From Fontibacter flavus (GTDB lineage: Bacteria; Bacteroidota; Bacteroidia; Cytophagales; Cyclobacteriaceae): a DNA stretch of 64,000 bases. Position numbers and translations under genes: made by a program. Shown piece after piece: positions 36,031 through 45,001 of the stretch; positions within the stretch are counted from its first letter, which is position 1, and each line of letters begins with the position of its first letter. Where the stretch lies: NCBI RefSeq assembly GCF_042432905.1, contig NZ_JBHLWI010000030.1:24948-88947 (forward strand). Reading direction: 5' to 3'. The notes beneath the pieces are model-generated. The model was given only the letters and a program-made list of their open reading frames with translations, searched no databases and was not told where the DNA came from.

Positions 36031-36055
36031 AATTTAAAGTAAGGTTGTGCCTTTC

Positions 36056-36400
36056 TTACTTTACTTTTTCAACTACAGCTTTGAATGCCTCGGGATGATT
36101 CATCGCCAAATCAGCAAGAACTTTTCTGTTCAATTCGATATCAGCTTTCTTCAACATTCCCATAAATTGTGAATAAGAGATGCCATATTGTCTGGCACCC
36201 GCGTTGATACGCTGGATCCATAGGGCTCTGAATTCTCTTTTCTTAGCCTTTCTGTCTCTGTACGCGTACTGTAAACCTTTTTCATACTTGTTTTTGGCTA
36301 CCGTCCAAACGTTTTTACCTCTTCCGAAGTAGCCTCTTGTTGCTTTTAGGATTTTTTTTCTTCTTGCTCTAGAAGCAACTGCATTTACTGATCTTGGCAT
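36056..36400 (-). CDS. rplT: 50S ribosomal protein L20
   Basis: The 114-residue protein is full length with the L20 pattern MPRSVNAVASRARRKKIL, RGYFGRGKNVWTVAKN and LWIQRINAGARQYG. L20 is needed early in large subunit assembly. It is the last gene of the infC-rpmI-rplT unit. Confidence 0.98.
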   Translation of the reverse strand: MPRSVNAVASRARRKKILKATRGYFGRGKNVWTVAKNKYEKGLQYAYRDRKAKKREFRALWIQRINAGARQYGISYSQFMGMLKKADIELNRKVLADLAMNHPEAFKAVVEKVK

Positions 36401-36503
36401 AGTTTTAAATTTTTTGACTCTAGGTGCCTCTCGGACTTAATGAACCTCAGCGTCTGGTGAATAAATTAACCTTATTAATTTGTTTGAAAGAATAAGAATC
36501 AGA

Positions 36504-36701
36504 TTATCCGATTCTCAACATTGCTTTTACTCTTCCTTCATCTGACTCATGAACCATTCCCATTTGAGTTAGATTTCTCTTTCTCTTGGTAGATTTTTTG
36601 GTCAGGATGTGGCTTTTGTAAGCATGCTTCCTTCTGATTTTTCCGGTTCCAGTCAACTTGAACCTTTTTTTCGCACTTGATTTTGTTTTTACTTTAGGCA
36701 T
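36504..36701 (-). CDS. rpmI: 50S ribosomal protein L35
   Basis: The 65-residue basic protein shows the L35 motif MPKVKTKSSAKKRFKLTG and KHAYKSHILTKKSTKRKRNL. It lies 22 bp behind infC and about 100 bp before rplT, the usual order. Confidence 0.97.
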   Translation of the reverse strand: MPKVKTKSSAKKRFKLTGTGKIRRKHAYKSHILTKKSTKRKRNLTQMGMVHESDEGRVKAMLRIG

Positions 36702-36723
36702 AACTGTATTTGTTTGTTGAAAA

Positions 36724-37275
36724 TTATTTCTTAGCTGATTTAGGAGCTAGAAAAAGGAACATTCTCTTTCCTTCTAACTTAGGCAACTGCTCTACCTGAG
36801 CATAATCCTCCAACTCCTGCGCAAACCTCAATAACAACATCTCTCCTCTTTCCTTAAACACAATTGACCTTCCGACAAAATGGACATAAGCTTTAACCTT
36901 CGCCCCTTCCTTTAAGAAGTTAATCGCATGCTTCAACTTGAAGTTGAAATCATGGTCATCTGTATTTGGACCAAACCTAATTTCTTTCAAAACAGTCTTG
37001 GAAGCATTGGCTTTAATTTCCTTCTGCTTTTTCTTCTGCTCGTACTTAAATTTGGCATAATCAATCACCTTACAAACAGGTGGATTGGCATTGGGAGAAA
37101 TTTCTACGAGATCAAGTTCATTTTCCTCAGCGAGTTTTAGTGCCGCAGATAGTGATAGAACAGCATTTCCTCCTTCAACGAAATCTCCTACTATCCTTAC
37201 TTCTCTTGCCCTAATTTTTTCATTCACCTTATAGGGTTCTTCTTGTCTCTGTCTGAACGGTGTTTTTCCTTTCAA
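36724..37275 (-). CDS. infC: Translation initiation factor IF-3
   Basis: IF-3 keeps the ribosomal subunits apart and checks start codons. The 183-residue protein has the N-domain (PYKVNEKIRAREVRIVGDF, near 15) and the C-domain (KEIRFGPNTDDHDFNFKLKH, near 95). The start is a TTG at 37275 and no in-frame ATG lies near; the first residues M-K-G-K align with the start of E. coli IF-3, whose gene uses the rare ATT. An ATT also sits one codon upstream here. Rare start codons in infC allow IF-3 to limit its own synthesis, which may apply here. Confidence 0.95.
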   Translation of the reverse strand: MKGKTPFRQRQEEPYKVNEKIRAREVRIVGDFVEGGNAVLSLSAALKLAEENELDLVEISPNANPPVCKVIDYAKFKYEQKKKQKEIKANASKTVLKEIRFGPNTDDHDFNFKLKHAINFLKEGAKVKAYVHFVGRSIVFKERGEMLLLRFAQELEDYAQVEQLPKLEGKRMFLFLAPKSAKK

Positions 37276-37363
37276 AATTAATATGGTTGTTTTAATGAAA
37301 TTGCGTGCAAATATCGGAATAATTTTGAGATTTAAAAAATCTCCTACTTTATACCTTAATAAT

Positions 37364-39313
37364 TTAATTTTTTAATGAACCCTCAATGATTCCTTTGAAA
37401 TGAGTCACAAACTCCTCAGGAGTCAATGAACCAAAATCACCTTCTCCATGCTTCCTTACGGATACTTTTCCTTCAGCCTGTTCCTTTTCACCCACAATCA
37501 ACATAAATGGAACCTTCTTGACTTCAGCATCACGGATTTTTCTGCCAATTTTTTCATCCCTATTGTCGATGGCACCTACAATATCATGCTCTTCCAATAA
37601 GGTCTTGATTTCTTCAGCATACTCGATGTATTTTTCTGAAATAGGAAGGATGGTTACCTGGTCTGGAGACAACCATAATGGGAAGTTACCGGCGCAATGC
37701 TCTATCAGAACTGCCACAAATCTCTCCAAGGACCCAAATGGTGCCCTGTGAATCATGACAGGACGGTGCTTCTGGTTATCAGATCCTATATATTCCAATT
37801 GAAAACGCTCAGGCAGGTTATAATCCACCTGTATGGTTCCCAATTGCCACTTTCTTCCTAAGGCGTCCTTCACCATAAAGTCCAGCTTTGGACCATAAAA
37901 AGCTGCTTCTCCCAATTCTGTCACAGTCTGAAGTCCTCTTTCAGCAGCTGCTTCAATAATGGCAGATTCGGCTTTGTTCCAGCCTTCATCAGATCCAATG
38001 TACTTTTCTTTATTTTCCGGATCTCTTAAAGAAACTTGAGCGGTATAATCATCAAAACCCAATGCCTTAAATACATACAATACCAAGTCTATTACCTTGA
38101 TAAATTCTTCCTTGACCTGATCCGGTCTGCAGAAAATATGGGCGTCATCCTGGGTGAACCCCCTCACCCTGGTCAGGCCATGGAGTTCCCCACTTTGCTC
38201 ATATCTATATACAGTTCCGAATTCAGCATAGCGAATCGGTAAGTCTTTGTAGGATCTTGGTTTATGTTTATATATCTCACAGTGATGAGGGCAGTTCATC
38301 GGCTTTAGCAAAAACTCTTCACCTTCATTTGGAGTAGCTATTGGCTGGAAAGAATCTTTGCCATACTTCTCATAGTGCCCTGAAGTCTCATACAATGCCT
38401 TATGCCCAATATGTGGAGTGACTACCTGCTGATACCCGGATTTATCCTGGGCACGCTTCATGAAATTCACCAATCGTTCCCGTAAAAGTGTACCTTTTGG
38501 CAACCATAACGGTAAACCCATACCTACTTTTTCAGAAAACGTAAACAGTTCTAATTCCCTACCCAGTTTTCTATGATCACGTTTTTTCGCCTCCTCCAAC
38601 ATATGCAGGTATTCCTGTAATTCTTTCGCCTTTGGAAAAGTGATGCCATAGATTCGGGTAAGCATTTTATTTTTCTCATCCCCTCTCCAATAAGCACCTG
38701 CAATGTTCAATAACTTCGCTGCTTTTATAAATCCAGTATTTGGTATATGCGGTCCACGGCAAAGGTCAACGAAATTTCCCTGCTCATAAAATGTGATGGT
38801 ACCGTCCTCCAATCCATCCAAAAGGTCTAACTTATATTCATCACCTTTCTCCTTGAAGTAGGCAACAGCATCTTTTTTGGAAACATCTTTGCGGATGTAG
38901 TCATTTTTTTGCTTGGCCAATTCCATCATTTTGGCCTCTATCTTCTCAAGCTCGGCACCATCCAAAGATTTGTCACCAAAATCCACATCATAATAAAAGC
39001 CGTTTTCAATTGGAGGCCCGATCCCGAATTTGATTCCTGGATAAAGCTCTTCCAATGCTTCAGCCATTAAGTGTGCTGAAGAATGCCAAAAAGTGTTTTT
39101 GCCTTCTGCATCATTCCATGTCAATAATTGAACTGTTGAATCTTGCTGAATTGCTCTACTGGAATCCCAAACTTCTCCGTTAACTTTTGCGGCAAGTACG
39201 TTTCTGGCCAAACCCTCGCTGATACTAAGTGCAATCTGTAGCCCTGAAACTCCTTTTTCATACTCCCTAACGGAACCGTCAGGAAGGGTAATCTTGATTT
39301 GTTGGTTAGACAT
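37364..39313 (-). CDS. thrS: Threonyl-tRNA synthetase
   Basis: The 649-residue enzyme charges tRNA-Thr. It has the N-terminal TGS domain (ITLPDGSVREYEKG), the editing domain with HSSAHLMAEALEELYPG (near 75), the class II catalytic core (motif 2 RYAEFGTVYRYEQSGELHGL, motif 3 HRAPFGSLERFVAVLIEH), zinc ligands such as the cysteine in LKPMNCPHHCEIY, and the anticodon domain at the C-terminus. It leads the thrS-infC-rpmI-rplT cluster. No T-box is visible upstream, as expected outside Gram-positives. Confidence 0.98.
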   Translation of the reverse strand: MSNQQIKITLPDGSVREYEKGVSGLQIALSISEGLARNVLAAKVNGEVWDSSRAIQQDSTVQLLTWNDAEGKNTFWHSSAHLMAEALEELYPGIKFGIGPPIENGFYYDVDFGDKSLDGAELEKIEAKMMELAKQKNDYIRKDVSKKDAVAYFKEKGDEYKLDLLDGLEDGTITFYEQGNFVDLCRGPHIPNTGFIKAAKLLNIAGAYWRGDEKNKMLTRIYGITFPKAKELQEYLHMLEEAKKRDHRKLGRELELFTFSEKVGMGLPLWLPKGTLLRERLVNFMKRAQDKSGYQQVVTPHIGHKALYETSGHYEKYGKDSFQPIATPNEGEEFLLKPMNCPHHCEIYKHKPRSYKDLPIRYAEFGTVYRYEQSGELHGLTRVRGFTQDDAHIFCRPDQVKEEFIKVIDLVLYVFKALGFDDYTAQVSLRDPENKEKYIGSDEGWNKAESAIIEAAAERGLQTVTELGEAAFYGPKLDFMVKDALGRKWQLGTIQVDYNLPERFQLEYIGSDNQKHRPVMIHRAPFGSLERFVAVLIEHCAGNFPLWLSPDQVTILPISEKYIEYAEEIKTLLEEHDIVGAIDNRDEKIGRKIRDAEVKKVPFMLIVGEKEQAEGKVSVRKHGEGDFGSLTPEEFVTHFKGIIEGSLKN

Positions 39314-39483
39314 TTAAAATTTTAAATAAATGAAACATGACATCTATACAAACAGATGCTTTTAATTAATTGCAAATATGCAAATTCATAGTCGCTTTCG
39401 AAAGATTTAGCAAAAATTGACACTTAATTTTTAATATTTTGAAATTATCAAAATGCATTCAGATGAATTTTATCATACAACCT

Positions 39484-39491
39484 TATCTTTG
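39484..39491 (+). promoter_or_regulatory. Candidate -7 box for lhgO
   Basis: TATCTTTG matches TAnnTTTG exactly, 18 bp before the ATG. No matching -33 TTTG is found at 19-21 nt. Confidence 0.4.
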
Positions 39492-39508
39492 TTGAAAGCT
39501 TTTCAAAT

Positions 39509-40714
39509 ATGCTAAACGACGTCATCATCATAGGAGGAGGAATTGTTGGCCTCGCCACTGGTCTTAAGATCAAACAGCAAAAACCTGATTTAAAAGTCAT
39601 TGTTCTTGAAAAAGAATCAGAAGTAGCCAAGCATCAGACAGGAAATAACAGTGGGGTTATCCATTCCGGATTGTATTACAAACCAGGTTCTTTAAAAGCA
39701 ACCAACTGTATCAATGGTTACCACGAATTGATCAGATTCTGCGAGGAGGAAAATATACCTTTTGAACTAACCGGAAAGGTTGTGGTAGCCACCAAAAAAG
39801 AACAAATACCAATACTAAATGGATTGCTTGAACGTGGTCTCCAAAATGGTTTGACAGGAACCCGACATATTACATTGGACGAACTTAAGGAATATGAACC
39901 TTACTGTGCGGGAGTAGCAGCTTTCCATGTACCCCAAACAGGAATAGTGGATTATAAGGTTGTAGCTCAAACTTATGCCAAGAAATTCGAGTCATTAGGA
40001 GGTGAAATCTTTTTAAACAATAAGGTTGAAAAAATCAAAAACCTTAATGGGATTTCTTATGTCCAAACAGCATACCATGAATTTTCCGCTAAACTTGTAA
40101 TCAACTGTGCCGGCCTTTATTCTGATAAAGTAGCCCAAATGAATCAGGATGAGGAAATAGATGTGAGAATTATTCCTTTTAGAGGTGAATATTACAAGCT
40201 TAAAAAAGAAAGGGAATACCTGGTCAAGAACCTGATATACCCTGTTCCGGATCCTAATTTTCCATTCTTAGGGGTACATTTTACGAGAATGATGAAAGGT
40301 GGTGTAGAAGCCGGTCCAAATGCTGTATTAGCTTTCAAAAGAGAAGGGTACAAACGCTCCCAGGTAAATTTGGCAGAATTAAGCGAAACCCTTGCGTGGC
40401 CAGGTTTTCAAAAAGTGGCATCAAAGTACTGGAAAACCGGAATGGGTGAATTGTACCGTTCCTTTTCAAAAACCGCCTTTACCAAAGCCCTTCAGGAATT
40501 GATACCTGATATCAAAGAAGACGACTTAGTTGATGGTGGTGCCGGAGTTAGGGCTCAAGCCTGCGACCGAACAGGTGGTCTTTTGGACGATTTCAGCATT
40601 AGAGAAAATGAATATACCATTAATGTTTTAAATGCGCCATCTCCCGCTGCAACAAGCTCTTTGGCAATCGGGGGTACTGTGAGCCAACTGGCAATCAAAC
40701 GATTTGAAGCTTAA
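39509..40714 (+). CDS. lhgO: L-2-hydroxyglutarate oxidase
   Basis: LhgO oxidises L-2-hydroxyglutarate to 2-oxoglutarate with FAD and feeds electrons to the quinone pool or oxygen. The 401-residue protein begins with the dinucleotide-binding loop VIIIGGGIVGLATGLKI, followed by QTGNNSGVIHSGLYYKPGSL, typical of LhgO/YgaF, and ends with the GGAGVRAQACDRTGGLLDDF region. It is monocistronic, with a candidate terminator behind it. Confidence 0.92.
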   Translation: MLNDVIIIGGGIVGLATGLKIKQQKPDLKVIVLEKESEVAKHQTGNNSGVIHSGLYYKPGSLKATNCINGYHELIRFCEEENIPFELTGKVVVATKKEQIPILNGLLERGLQNGLTGTRHITLDELKEYEPYCAGVAAFHVPQTGIVDYKVVAQTYAKKFESLGGEIFLNNKVEKIKNLNGISYVQTAYHEFSAKLVINCAGLYSDKVAQMNQDEEIDVRIIPFRGEYYKLKKEREYLVKNLIYPVPDPNFPFLGVHFTRMMKGGVEAGPNAVLAFKREGYKRSQVNLAELSETLAWPGFQKVASKYWKTGMGELYRSFSKTAFTKALQELIPDIKEDDLVDGGAGVRAQACDRTGGLLDDFSIRENEYTINVLNAPSPAATSSLAIGGTVSQLAIKRFEA

Positions 40715-40728
40715 ATGCAATTATTTGG

Positions 40729-40756
40729 TTCCCAGGAATATCACCGTTCTTGGGAA
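40729..40756 (+). terminator. Probable terminator of lhgO
   Basis: TTCCCAGGAA and TTCTTGGGAA form a hairpin (one G-T pair), followed by T-rich sequence. Confidence 0.45.
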
Positions 40757-40896
40757 TCTAAATATTTTTTGAAAGGCTTTTTTATATTTTTCCGCTTTGT
40801 AAAGATCAATTGTTTGATTTTTGCAATTATCTCTTTGAAAATCATTGAATAATGGTGGTTATTTTATGCAATTTTGCATTTGAAAACCTAATCCCC

Positions 40897-41739
40897 ATGC
40901 GCATTCAATCACCTTTTGAACTTAACCTTCAAAACTTAATATTAATTTCAAGAAATTGGGTTTTGATTAAAGCCCTGATGATGTTATTCTTATTGGTCTC
41001 ATTGTCTTTAGCTAATGCTAATGCACAAGACAATCAGAATAATATGAATCACTTTAGGGGCAATATCAGTGTCACCAACAATGGTCTTTCTCTGATTCCG
41101 GCCTTTTCGCTCAACAGACCCGCCGCTATTTTCGAGCTCTCTCTTGGAGGTGAGCGCTTAAGTTTTGATCCGGAAATGCGCTTTGCTTTGGATGGAAAAC
41201 CATGGTCATTCATTTTCTGGTGGCGGTATAAAATCATCAAGTCAGAAAAGTTCAGGCTACATGTAGGAGCTCATCCGGCATTTATTTTTGAGAATAAAAT
41301 GGTGGATGATGGCTCTGGCACAATGGTCAGCAGCATGGAAGCCAAGCGGTTTTTTGCAGGTGAAATTTCCCCTAGGTATTCGATTAACGACAAGACAACT
41401 ATTACCTTCTTATATTTGGCGGGTAGAAGTTTAGGCAAAGTCCCATATGCCCTCAACCAATTTGTAGCGCTCGGCACTCAATTTACCAAAATACCGCTCT
41501 CACAAAAGTACTTCTTCAATGCAAGTCCACAGGTTTTTTATCTGAAAATGAATGAAAAAGACGGGTATTTTGCCAGTTCTTCATTTGTTATTGGAAAAAA
41601 AGATCTACCGGTTTCTCTAGGATCCACTATCAGCCGAAAAATAGTCTCTGAAATTGATGTGAATGACTGGATCTGGAATATAAGTTTGGTTTATTCCTTC
41701 AATAATGAGTTTGTAAAGAGATCGAATCTTTTGCTTTAA
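40897..41739 (+). CDS. Outer membrane beta-barrel-like protein, unknown
   Basis: I cannot assign a family. The 280-residue protein has a hydrophobic segment ending in SLSLANANAQ, consistent with a signal peptide, followed by alternating strands with aromatic girdles (FIFWWRYKIIKSEKFRLHVG, IWNISLVYSFNNEF). This suggests an outer membrane barrel or porin-like protein. The N-terminus before the signal peptide is long; I used the ATG at 40897, but a start at the later methionine pair (ALMMLF) is possible. Confidence 0.6.
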   Translation: MRIQSPFELNLQNLILISRNWVLIKALMMLFLLVSLSLANANAQDNQNNMNHFRGNISVTNNGLSLIPAFSLNRPAAIFELSLGGERLSFDPEMRFALDGKPWSFIFWWRYKIIKSEKFRLHVGAHPAFIFENKMVDDGSGTMVSSMEAKRFFAGEISPRYSINDKTTITFLYLAGRSLGKVPYALNQFVALGTQFTKIPLSQKYFFNASPQVFYLKMNEKDGYFASSSFVIGKKDLPVSLGSTISRKIVSEIDVNDWIWNISLVYSFNNEFVKRSNLLL

Positions 41740-41751
41740 AATATATTAGTT

Positions 41752-41999
41752 GATATTGGATATTGGGTTGATATTGTTTAAAACAAGTTGGAAAATATGC
41801 TTAGTGAAATAGGGTTGAAAGAAATGGAAAAAAGTAGAAATACTTAAGCAAATAGATATTTGTGTATCTTAATGGATATTAGAAATGGATATTTTGTACT
41901 GCCAAAGACATTTAAAAATGCCCAGATCGACAAATATCACGAAGCAAATATCAATTTAATATCGCGAAGCTAATATCCATTCCATATCCCATAGTAAGT
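41752..41999. repeat. Intergenic GATATTG repeats in inverted arms
   Basis: Three GATATTG heptamers (41752-41758, 41759-41765, 41770-41776) form the left arm. The right arm holds reverse-oriented copies (AATATC five or more times, with CGAAGC spacers in units of 7 and 14) before the AraC gene. No gene is visible in the 272-bp gap. The build is similar to the heptamer field at 882-1175 but with different core words. Confidence 0.5.
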
Positions 42000-42011
42000 A
42001 TCATTAGAATC

Positions 42012-42908
42012 ATGGACAAACCTGAAAGTTTAGAAGAGTTTTATAAAAGAAAGTTCAGCTGGTTACCTGAAAACATCCGGAATGACATCGGTCACTTCAA
42101 TATATTTGACTTAGAAGCCTATTCCCAAGGTAAACAGAGCACGATTCCTTACCGAAGAAGGGATTTTTATAAAGTTATGCTGGTCAAAGGTCATGGTACC
42201 GTGTATTATGCCGATCAGGTAGTCGATGTGAAAAAGCAAGCACTAGCCTTTTCCAATCCCCTGATCCCGTACAAATGGGAGCACCACGAAGCATTAAAAG
42301 GCCAATACTGTATCTTCAACCAGCATTTTATGCACAATTTTGGCAACATCAGCCAATATGAAATCTTCCAACCATCAGGTAATCACATCTTTGAACTGAC
42401 AGACGAGCAGGTACTGGAAGTGGAGACCATGTTTGCCAAATTAGAAAAAGATTTTAATTCTGACTATAAATACAAATATGACAGCATTCGCAGCCAAATC
42501 CTGGAATTGATCCATTATGGGATGAAACAACAGCCAAATATCCTTACGGACAAACAACCTTTCAACGCTTCGCATAGGATTTCAGCCATGTTTACGGAAC
42601 TCTTGGAGAGACAGTTCCCCATTGAGGACAGCCATCCCCAATTGGAAATCCGCTCTGCTTCTGATTTTGCCGAGCATCTCAATGTACATGTCAACCACCT
42701 CAACAGGGCTGTCAAAGAAACCACCGGAAAGACTACTACTCAGGTAATCGCCGAGCGGGTGATTCAGGAAGCCAAAGTTCTGCTCAAACATAGTAAATGG
42801 AATGTGGGAGAAATTGCCTTTGCTCTTGGATTTACCGAAGTCCCGCACTTCAACAATTTCTTTAAAAAGCATGTGGGAACTAGCCCCTTGAAGTTTAGGG
42901 AAGGATAG
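42012..42908 (+). CDS. AraC family transcriptional regulator
   Basis: The 298-residue protein has an N-terminal cupin-like sensor region (about 30-150) and a C-terminal double helix-turn-helix: SASDFAEHLNVHVNHLNRAV (first HTH) and KWNVGEIAFALGFTEVPHFN (second HTH, with the family FxxxF(K)KHxGxSP pattern). Ligand and targets are unknown. It is monocistronic, ahead of the PAS-MBL pair. Confidence 0.9.
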   Translation: MDKPESLEEFYKRKFSWLPENIRNDIGHFNIFDLEAYSQGKQSTIPYRRRDFYKVMLVKGHGTVYYADQVVDVKKQALAFSNPLIPYKWEHHEALKGQYCIFNQHFMHNFGNISQYEIFQPSGNHIFELTDEQVLEVETMFAKLEKDFNSDYKYKYDSIRSQILELIHYGMKQQPNILTDKQPFNASHRISAMFTELLERQFPIEDSHPQLEIRSASDFAEHLNVHVNHLNRAVKETTGKTTTQVIAERVIQEAKVLLKHSKWNVGEIAFALGFTEVPHFNNFFKKHVGTSPLKFREG

Positions 42909-42962
42909 TCTTAAAAATGTGTTAAAAATAAAGATACTGTAAAGAGTAAAAAAAGTTACCTA

Positions 42963-42994
42963 GAAACACTTTATTAGATGTGTTTCAATTTTTT
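42963..42994 (+). terminator. Terminator of the AraC gene
   Basis: GAAACAC and GTGTTTC form a 7-bp stem with a 10-nt loop followed by eight Ts. Confidence 0.55.
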
Positions 42995-43092
42995 TTAAAA
43001 ACGACAACTTTTGATGAACAGAGATGTGATAAGTCATTTACTCATAGTTAGGTTGTTAATTCATTAATGCTCTTAAGATTATTGGGCTAATT

Positions 43093-43100
43093 TAGATTTG
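43093..43100 (+). promoter_or_regulatory. Candidate -7 box for the PAS-MBL pair
   Basis: TAGATTTG matches TAnnTTTG exactly and lies 36 bp before the ATG at 43137. A -33 box is not clear. Confidence 0.35.
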
Positions 43101-43136
43101 TTTCATTATATTTATAAGAGACTGTCCTACTCCAAA

Positions 43137-43532
43137 ATGGCTGCACATGAAATAGAAATCATCCTCAACCGACAATTGGCAGACTGCCTTTCCATACCTG
43201 TTTTTATCACGGATATTGTTGGGAACCTTATTTTCTACAACGAACCGGCTGAAAACATCCTGGGGACTTCCTTTCAGGACACCGGTGAAATGAAAGTTGA
43301 AGAGTGGTCTACGGTATTCAAACCTTTGGATGAAAATGGCAATCCATTACCTCCAGAGGGTCTCCCCTTGGTCAAAACATTGGAAAGTCAACGGCCTCAT
43401 CACAGGGTGTTTTGGATAGAGAGTTTGAAGGGTAATCCTGAAAAAATATCCGTCACTTCCTATCCTATTATTGGTAGGGCGGGCAGGTTTCTGGGAGCTG
43501 TAGCCATCTTTTGGGATTCAAAGGAATCATGA
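43137..43532 (+). CDS. Single PAS-domain protein
   Basis: The 131-residue protein is a stand-alone PAS domain: PVFITDIVGNLIFYNEPAEN near residue 20, followed by the beta-sheet VFWIESLKGNPEKISVTSYP and the final RFLGAVAIFWDSKES. No kinase, HTH or other output domain is attached. It overlaps the start of the MBL gene by 4 bp (ATGA), so the two are probably translated together. I chose the ATG at 43137 over a TTG at 43098. Confidence 0.8.
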   Translation: MAAHEIEIILNRQLADCLSIPVFITDIVGNLIFYNEPAENILGTSFQDTGEMKVEEWSTVFKPLDENGNPLPPEGLPLVKTLESQRPHHRVFWIESLKGNPEKISVTSYPIIGRAGRFLGAVAIFWDSKES

Positions 43533-44374
43533 AAGTTTCAATCAAAGGTGTAAGAGGATCCATCCCCACAACAGATCCCAAAACTCTGTTTTATGGGGGA
43601 AACACCTCTTGTGTAACAGTAGAGGAAGATGGTGGTTTTTTAATACTGGATGGAGGAACAGGGATTCAAAAAGTAACCATATCAGAAGGGAAAACCAACC
43701 GAATTGACATTTTACTCACCCACTTACACTTGGACCATATTCAGGGATTAGGGTTCTTCAAGCATTTATTTGATCCTGAAATGGAGGTTCATATATATGC
43801 ACCAGCAAGCGCTTCACTGAGTTTACAAAAAAGGTTGAGCAGGTACCTCTCCCCTCCTTTGTTCCCGGTACTCATCAGGGATCTGCCCTGTAAATTGACA
43901 TTGCATGAAATCTCTGATGAAGTATTCTCTATTGGTTCTTTTAAAATCAGTTCTCAATATATCATCCATACAGGCCCGACTTTAGGTTATCGCGTCGAAG
44001 GAAAAAAAGGGATTCTTGCTTATCTTCCTGATCATGAACCTGCCTTAGGTCCATCTGGAATGATTCAGGATGAAAAATGGATATCAGGATTTGATTTGAT
44101 CAAAGGAGCAGATCTTTTGTTGCATGACGCCCAATACACTGCTGAAGAATATAAGAAAAAGATAGGCTGGGGACACTGCAGCATGGAAGATGCCATACAT
44201 CTGTCAGGAATGGGAAATGTAAAAAAGCTTTTGCTTACCCATCATGATCCTTCAAGAACAGATGAAGAATTACATGAAATTTACGCCAAACTTCAAACTG
44301 AGTATTCTGGAATTGTAGATTTTGAGTTTGCAATTGAAGGAACCGAAATTGACTTAGATGAATTTAAAAATTGA
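43529..44374 (+). CDS. MBL-fold metallohydrolase (RNase Z/PhnP-like branch)
   Basis: The 281-residue protein has the motif THLHLDHIQGLGFF (near residue 68), and later DHEPA, LLLHDAQYTAEEY and LLLTHHDPSRTDEEL, which complete the di-metal site. The early SIPTTDPKTLFYGGNTSC segment is typical of proteins related to RNase Z, PhnP and PDE class II. It may cleave a phosphodiester. The tight overlap with a PAS gene suggests that it is part of a sensing system. Confidence 0.85.
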   Translation: MKVSIKGVRGSIPTTDPKTLFYGGNTSCVTVEEDGGFLILDGGTGIQKVTISEGKTNRIDILLTHLHLDHIQGLGFFKHLFDPEMEVHIYAPASASLSLQKRLSRYLSPPLFPVLIRDLPCKLTLHEISDEVFSIGSFKISSQYIIHTGPTLGYRVEGKKGILAYLPDHEPALGPSGMIQDEKWISGFDLIKGADLLLHDAQYTAEEYKKKIGWGHCSMEDAIHLSGMGNVKKLLLTHHDPSRTDEELHEIYAKLQTEYSGIVDFEFAIEGTEIDLDEFKN

Positions 44375-44403
44375 TCAAAGCCAATAAAACAAGAATTTAG
44401 GAA

Positions 44404-44982
44404 ATGAAAAATCAAGCATCTAATAACACTACTTTCGAAAAACTCCCTTCAGCTACCCCTGTCAACCTCACTGAATCCCAATATACCTCCATCAATGAAC
44501 AGGTAGCCAAAACCATCTTTCAGATCACCCAACTCAACCAATCCGGTGATCTTGATAAAATCAGAGCGATCTTAAGTGAAGTGCTGGCTGAGCCCTTGGT
44601 TGCATCTACTACCGTCTTCCCTCCTTTCTACACCAATTTTGGGAAGTTTACCCGTGTTGGAAAGAATGTCTTTATCAACCATGACTGTTCCTTTTTGGAT
44701 TTGGGTGGGATTATTATTGAAGATGAGGTGATGATAGGCCCTCAGGTGAAAATCACAAGCGAAAACCATCCCTTGGATCCCAAGATCAGAAGGCAATTGA
44801 TTTTGGGGCAGGTTCATATCAAGCGCAATGCCTGGATTGGAGCCGGAGCCACCATCCTTCCTGGCGTAACGGTGGGTGAAAATGCCATCGTCGCAGCAGG
44901 GGCGGTAGTCAATAAAGATGTGCCCGACAATGCGATTGTGGGTGGTATTCCGGCGAAGGTTATCAAGATGATTGGAGGGTGA
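44404..44982 (+). CDS. Sugar O-acetyltransferase (hexapeptide, Maa/LacA type)
   Basis: The 192-residue protein carries left-handed beta-helix hexapeptide repeats from about residue 70 on (VGKNVFINHDCSFLD, IIEDEVMIGPQV, the catalytic histidine in SENHPLD, and IGAGATILPGVTVGENAIVA). It ends with the usual VGGIPAKVIK. Acetyl-CoA would be the donor and a sugar the acceptor. It lies 29 bp behind the MBL gene and may share its transcript. Confidence 0.9.
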   Translation: MKNQASNNTTFEKLPSATPVNLTESQYTSINEQVAKTIFQITQLNQSGDLDKIRAILSEVLAEPLVASTTVFPPFYTNFGKFTRVGKNVFINHDCSFLDLGGIIIEDEVMIGPQVKITSENHPLDPKIRRQLILGQVHIKRNAWIGAGATILPGVTVGENAIVAAGAVVNKDVPDNAIVGGIPAKVIKMIGG

Positions 44983-45001
44983 TTAAAAGTAAAAATAGTT
45001 T

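Noticed and set aside
39314..39508. T-box or other leader regulation of thrS
   Set aside because: No T-box motif, long leader hairpin or terminator is visible upstream of thrS, and T-boxes are not expected in this phylum.
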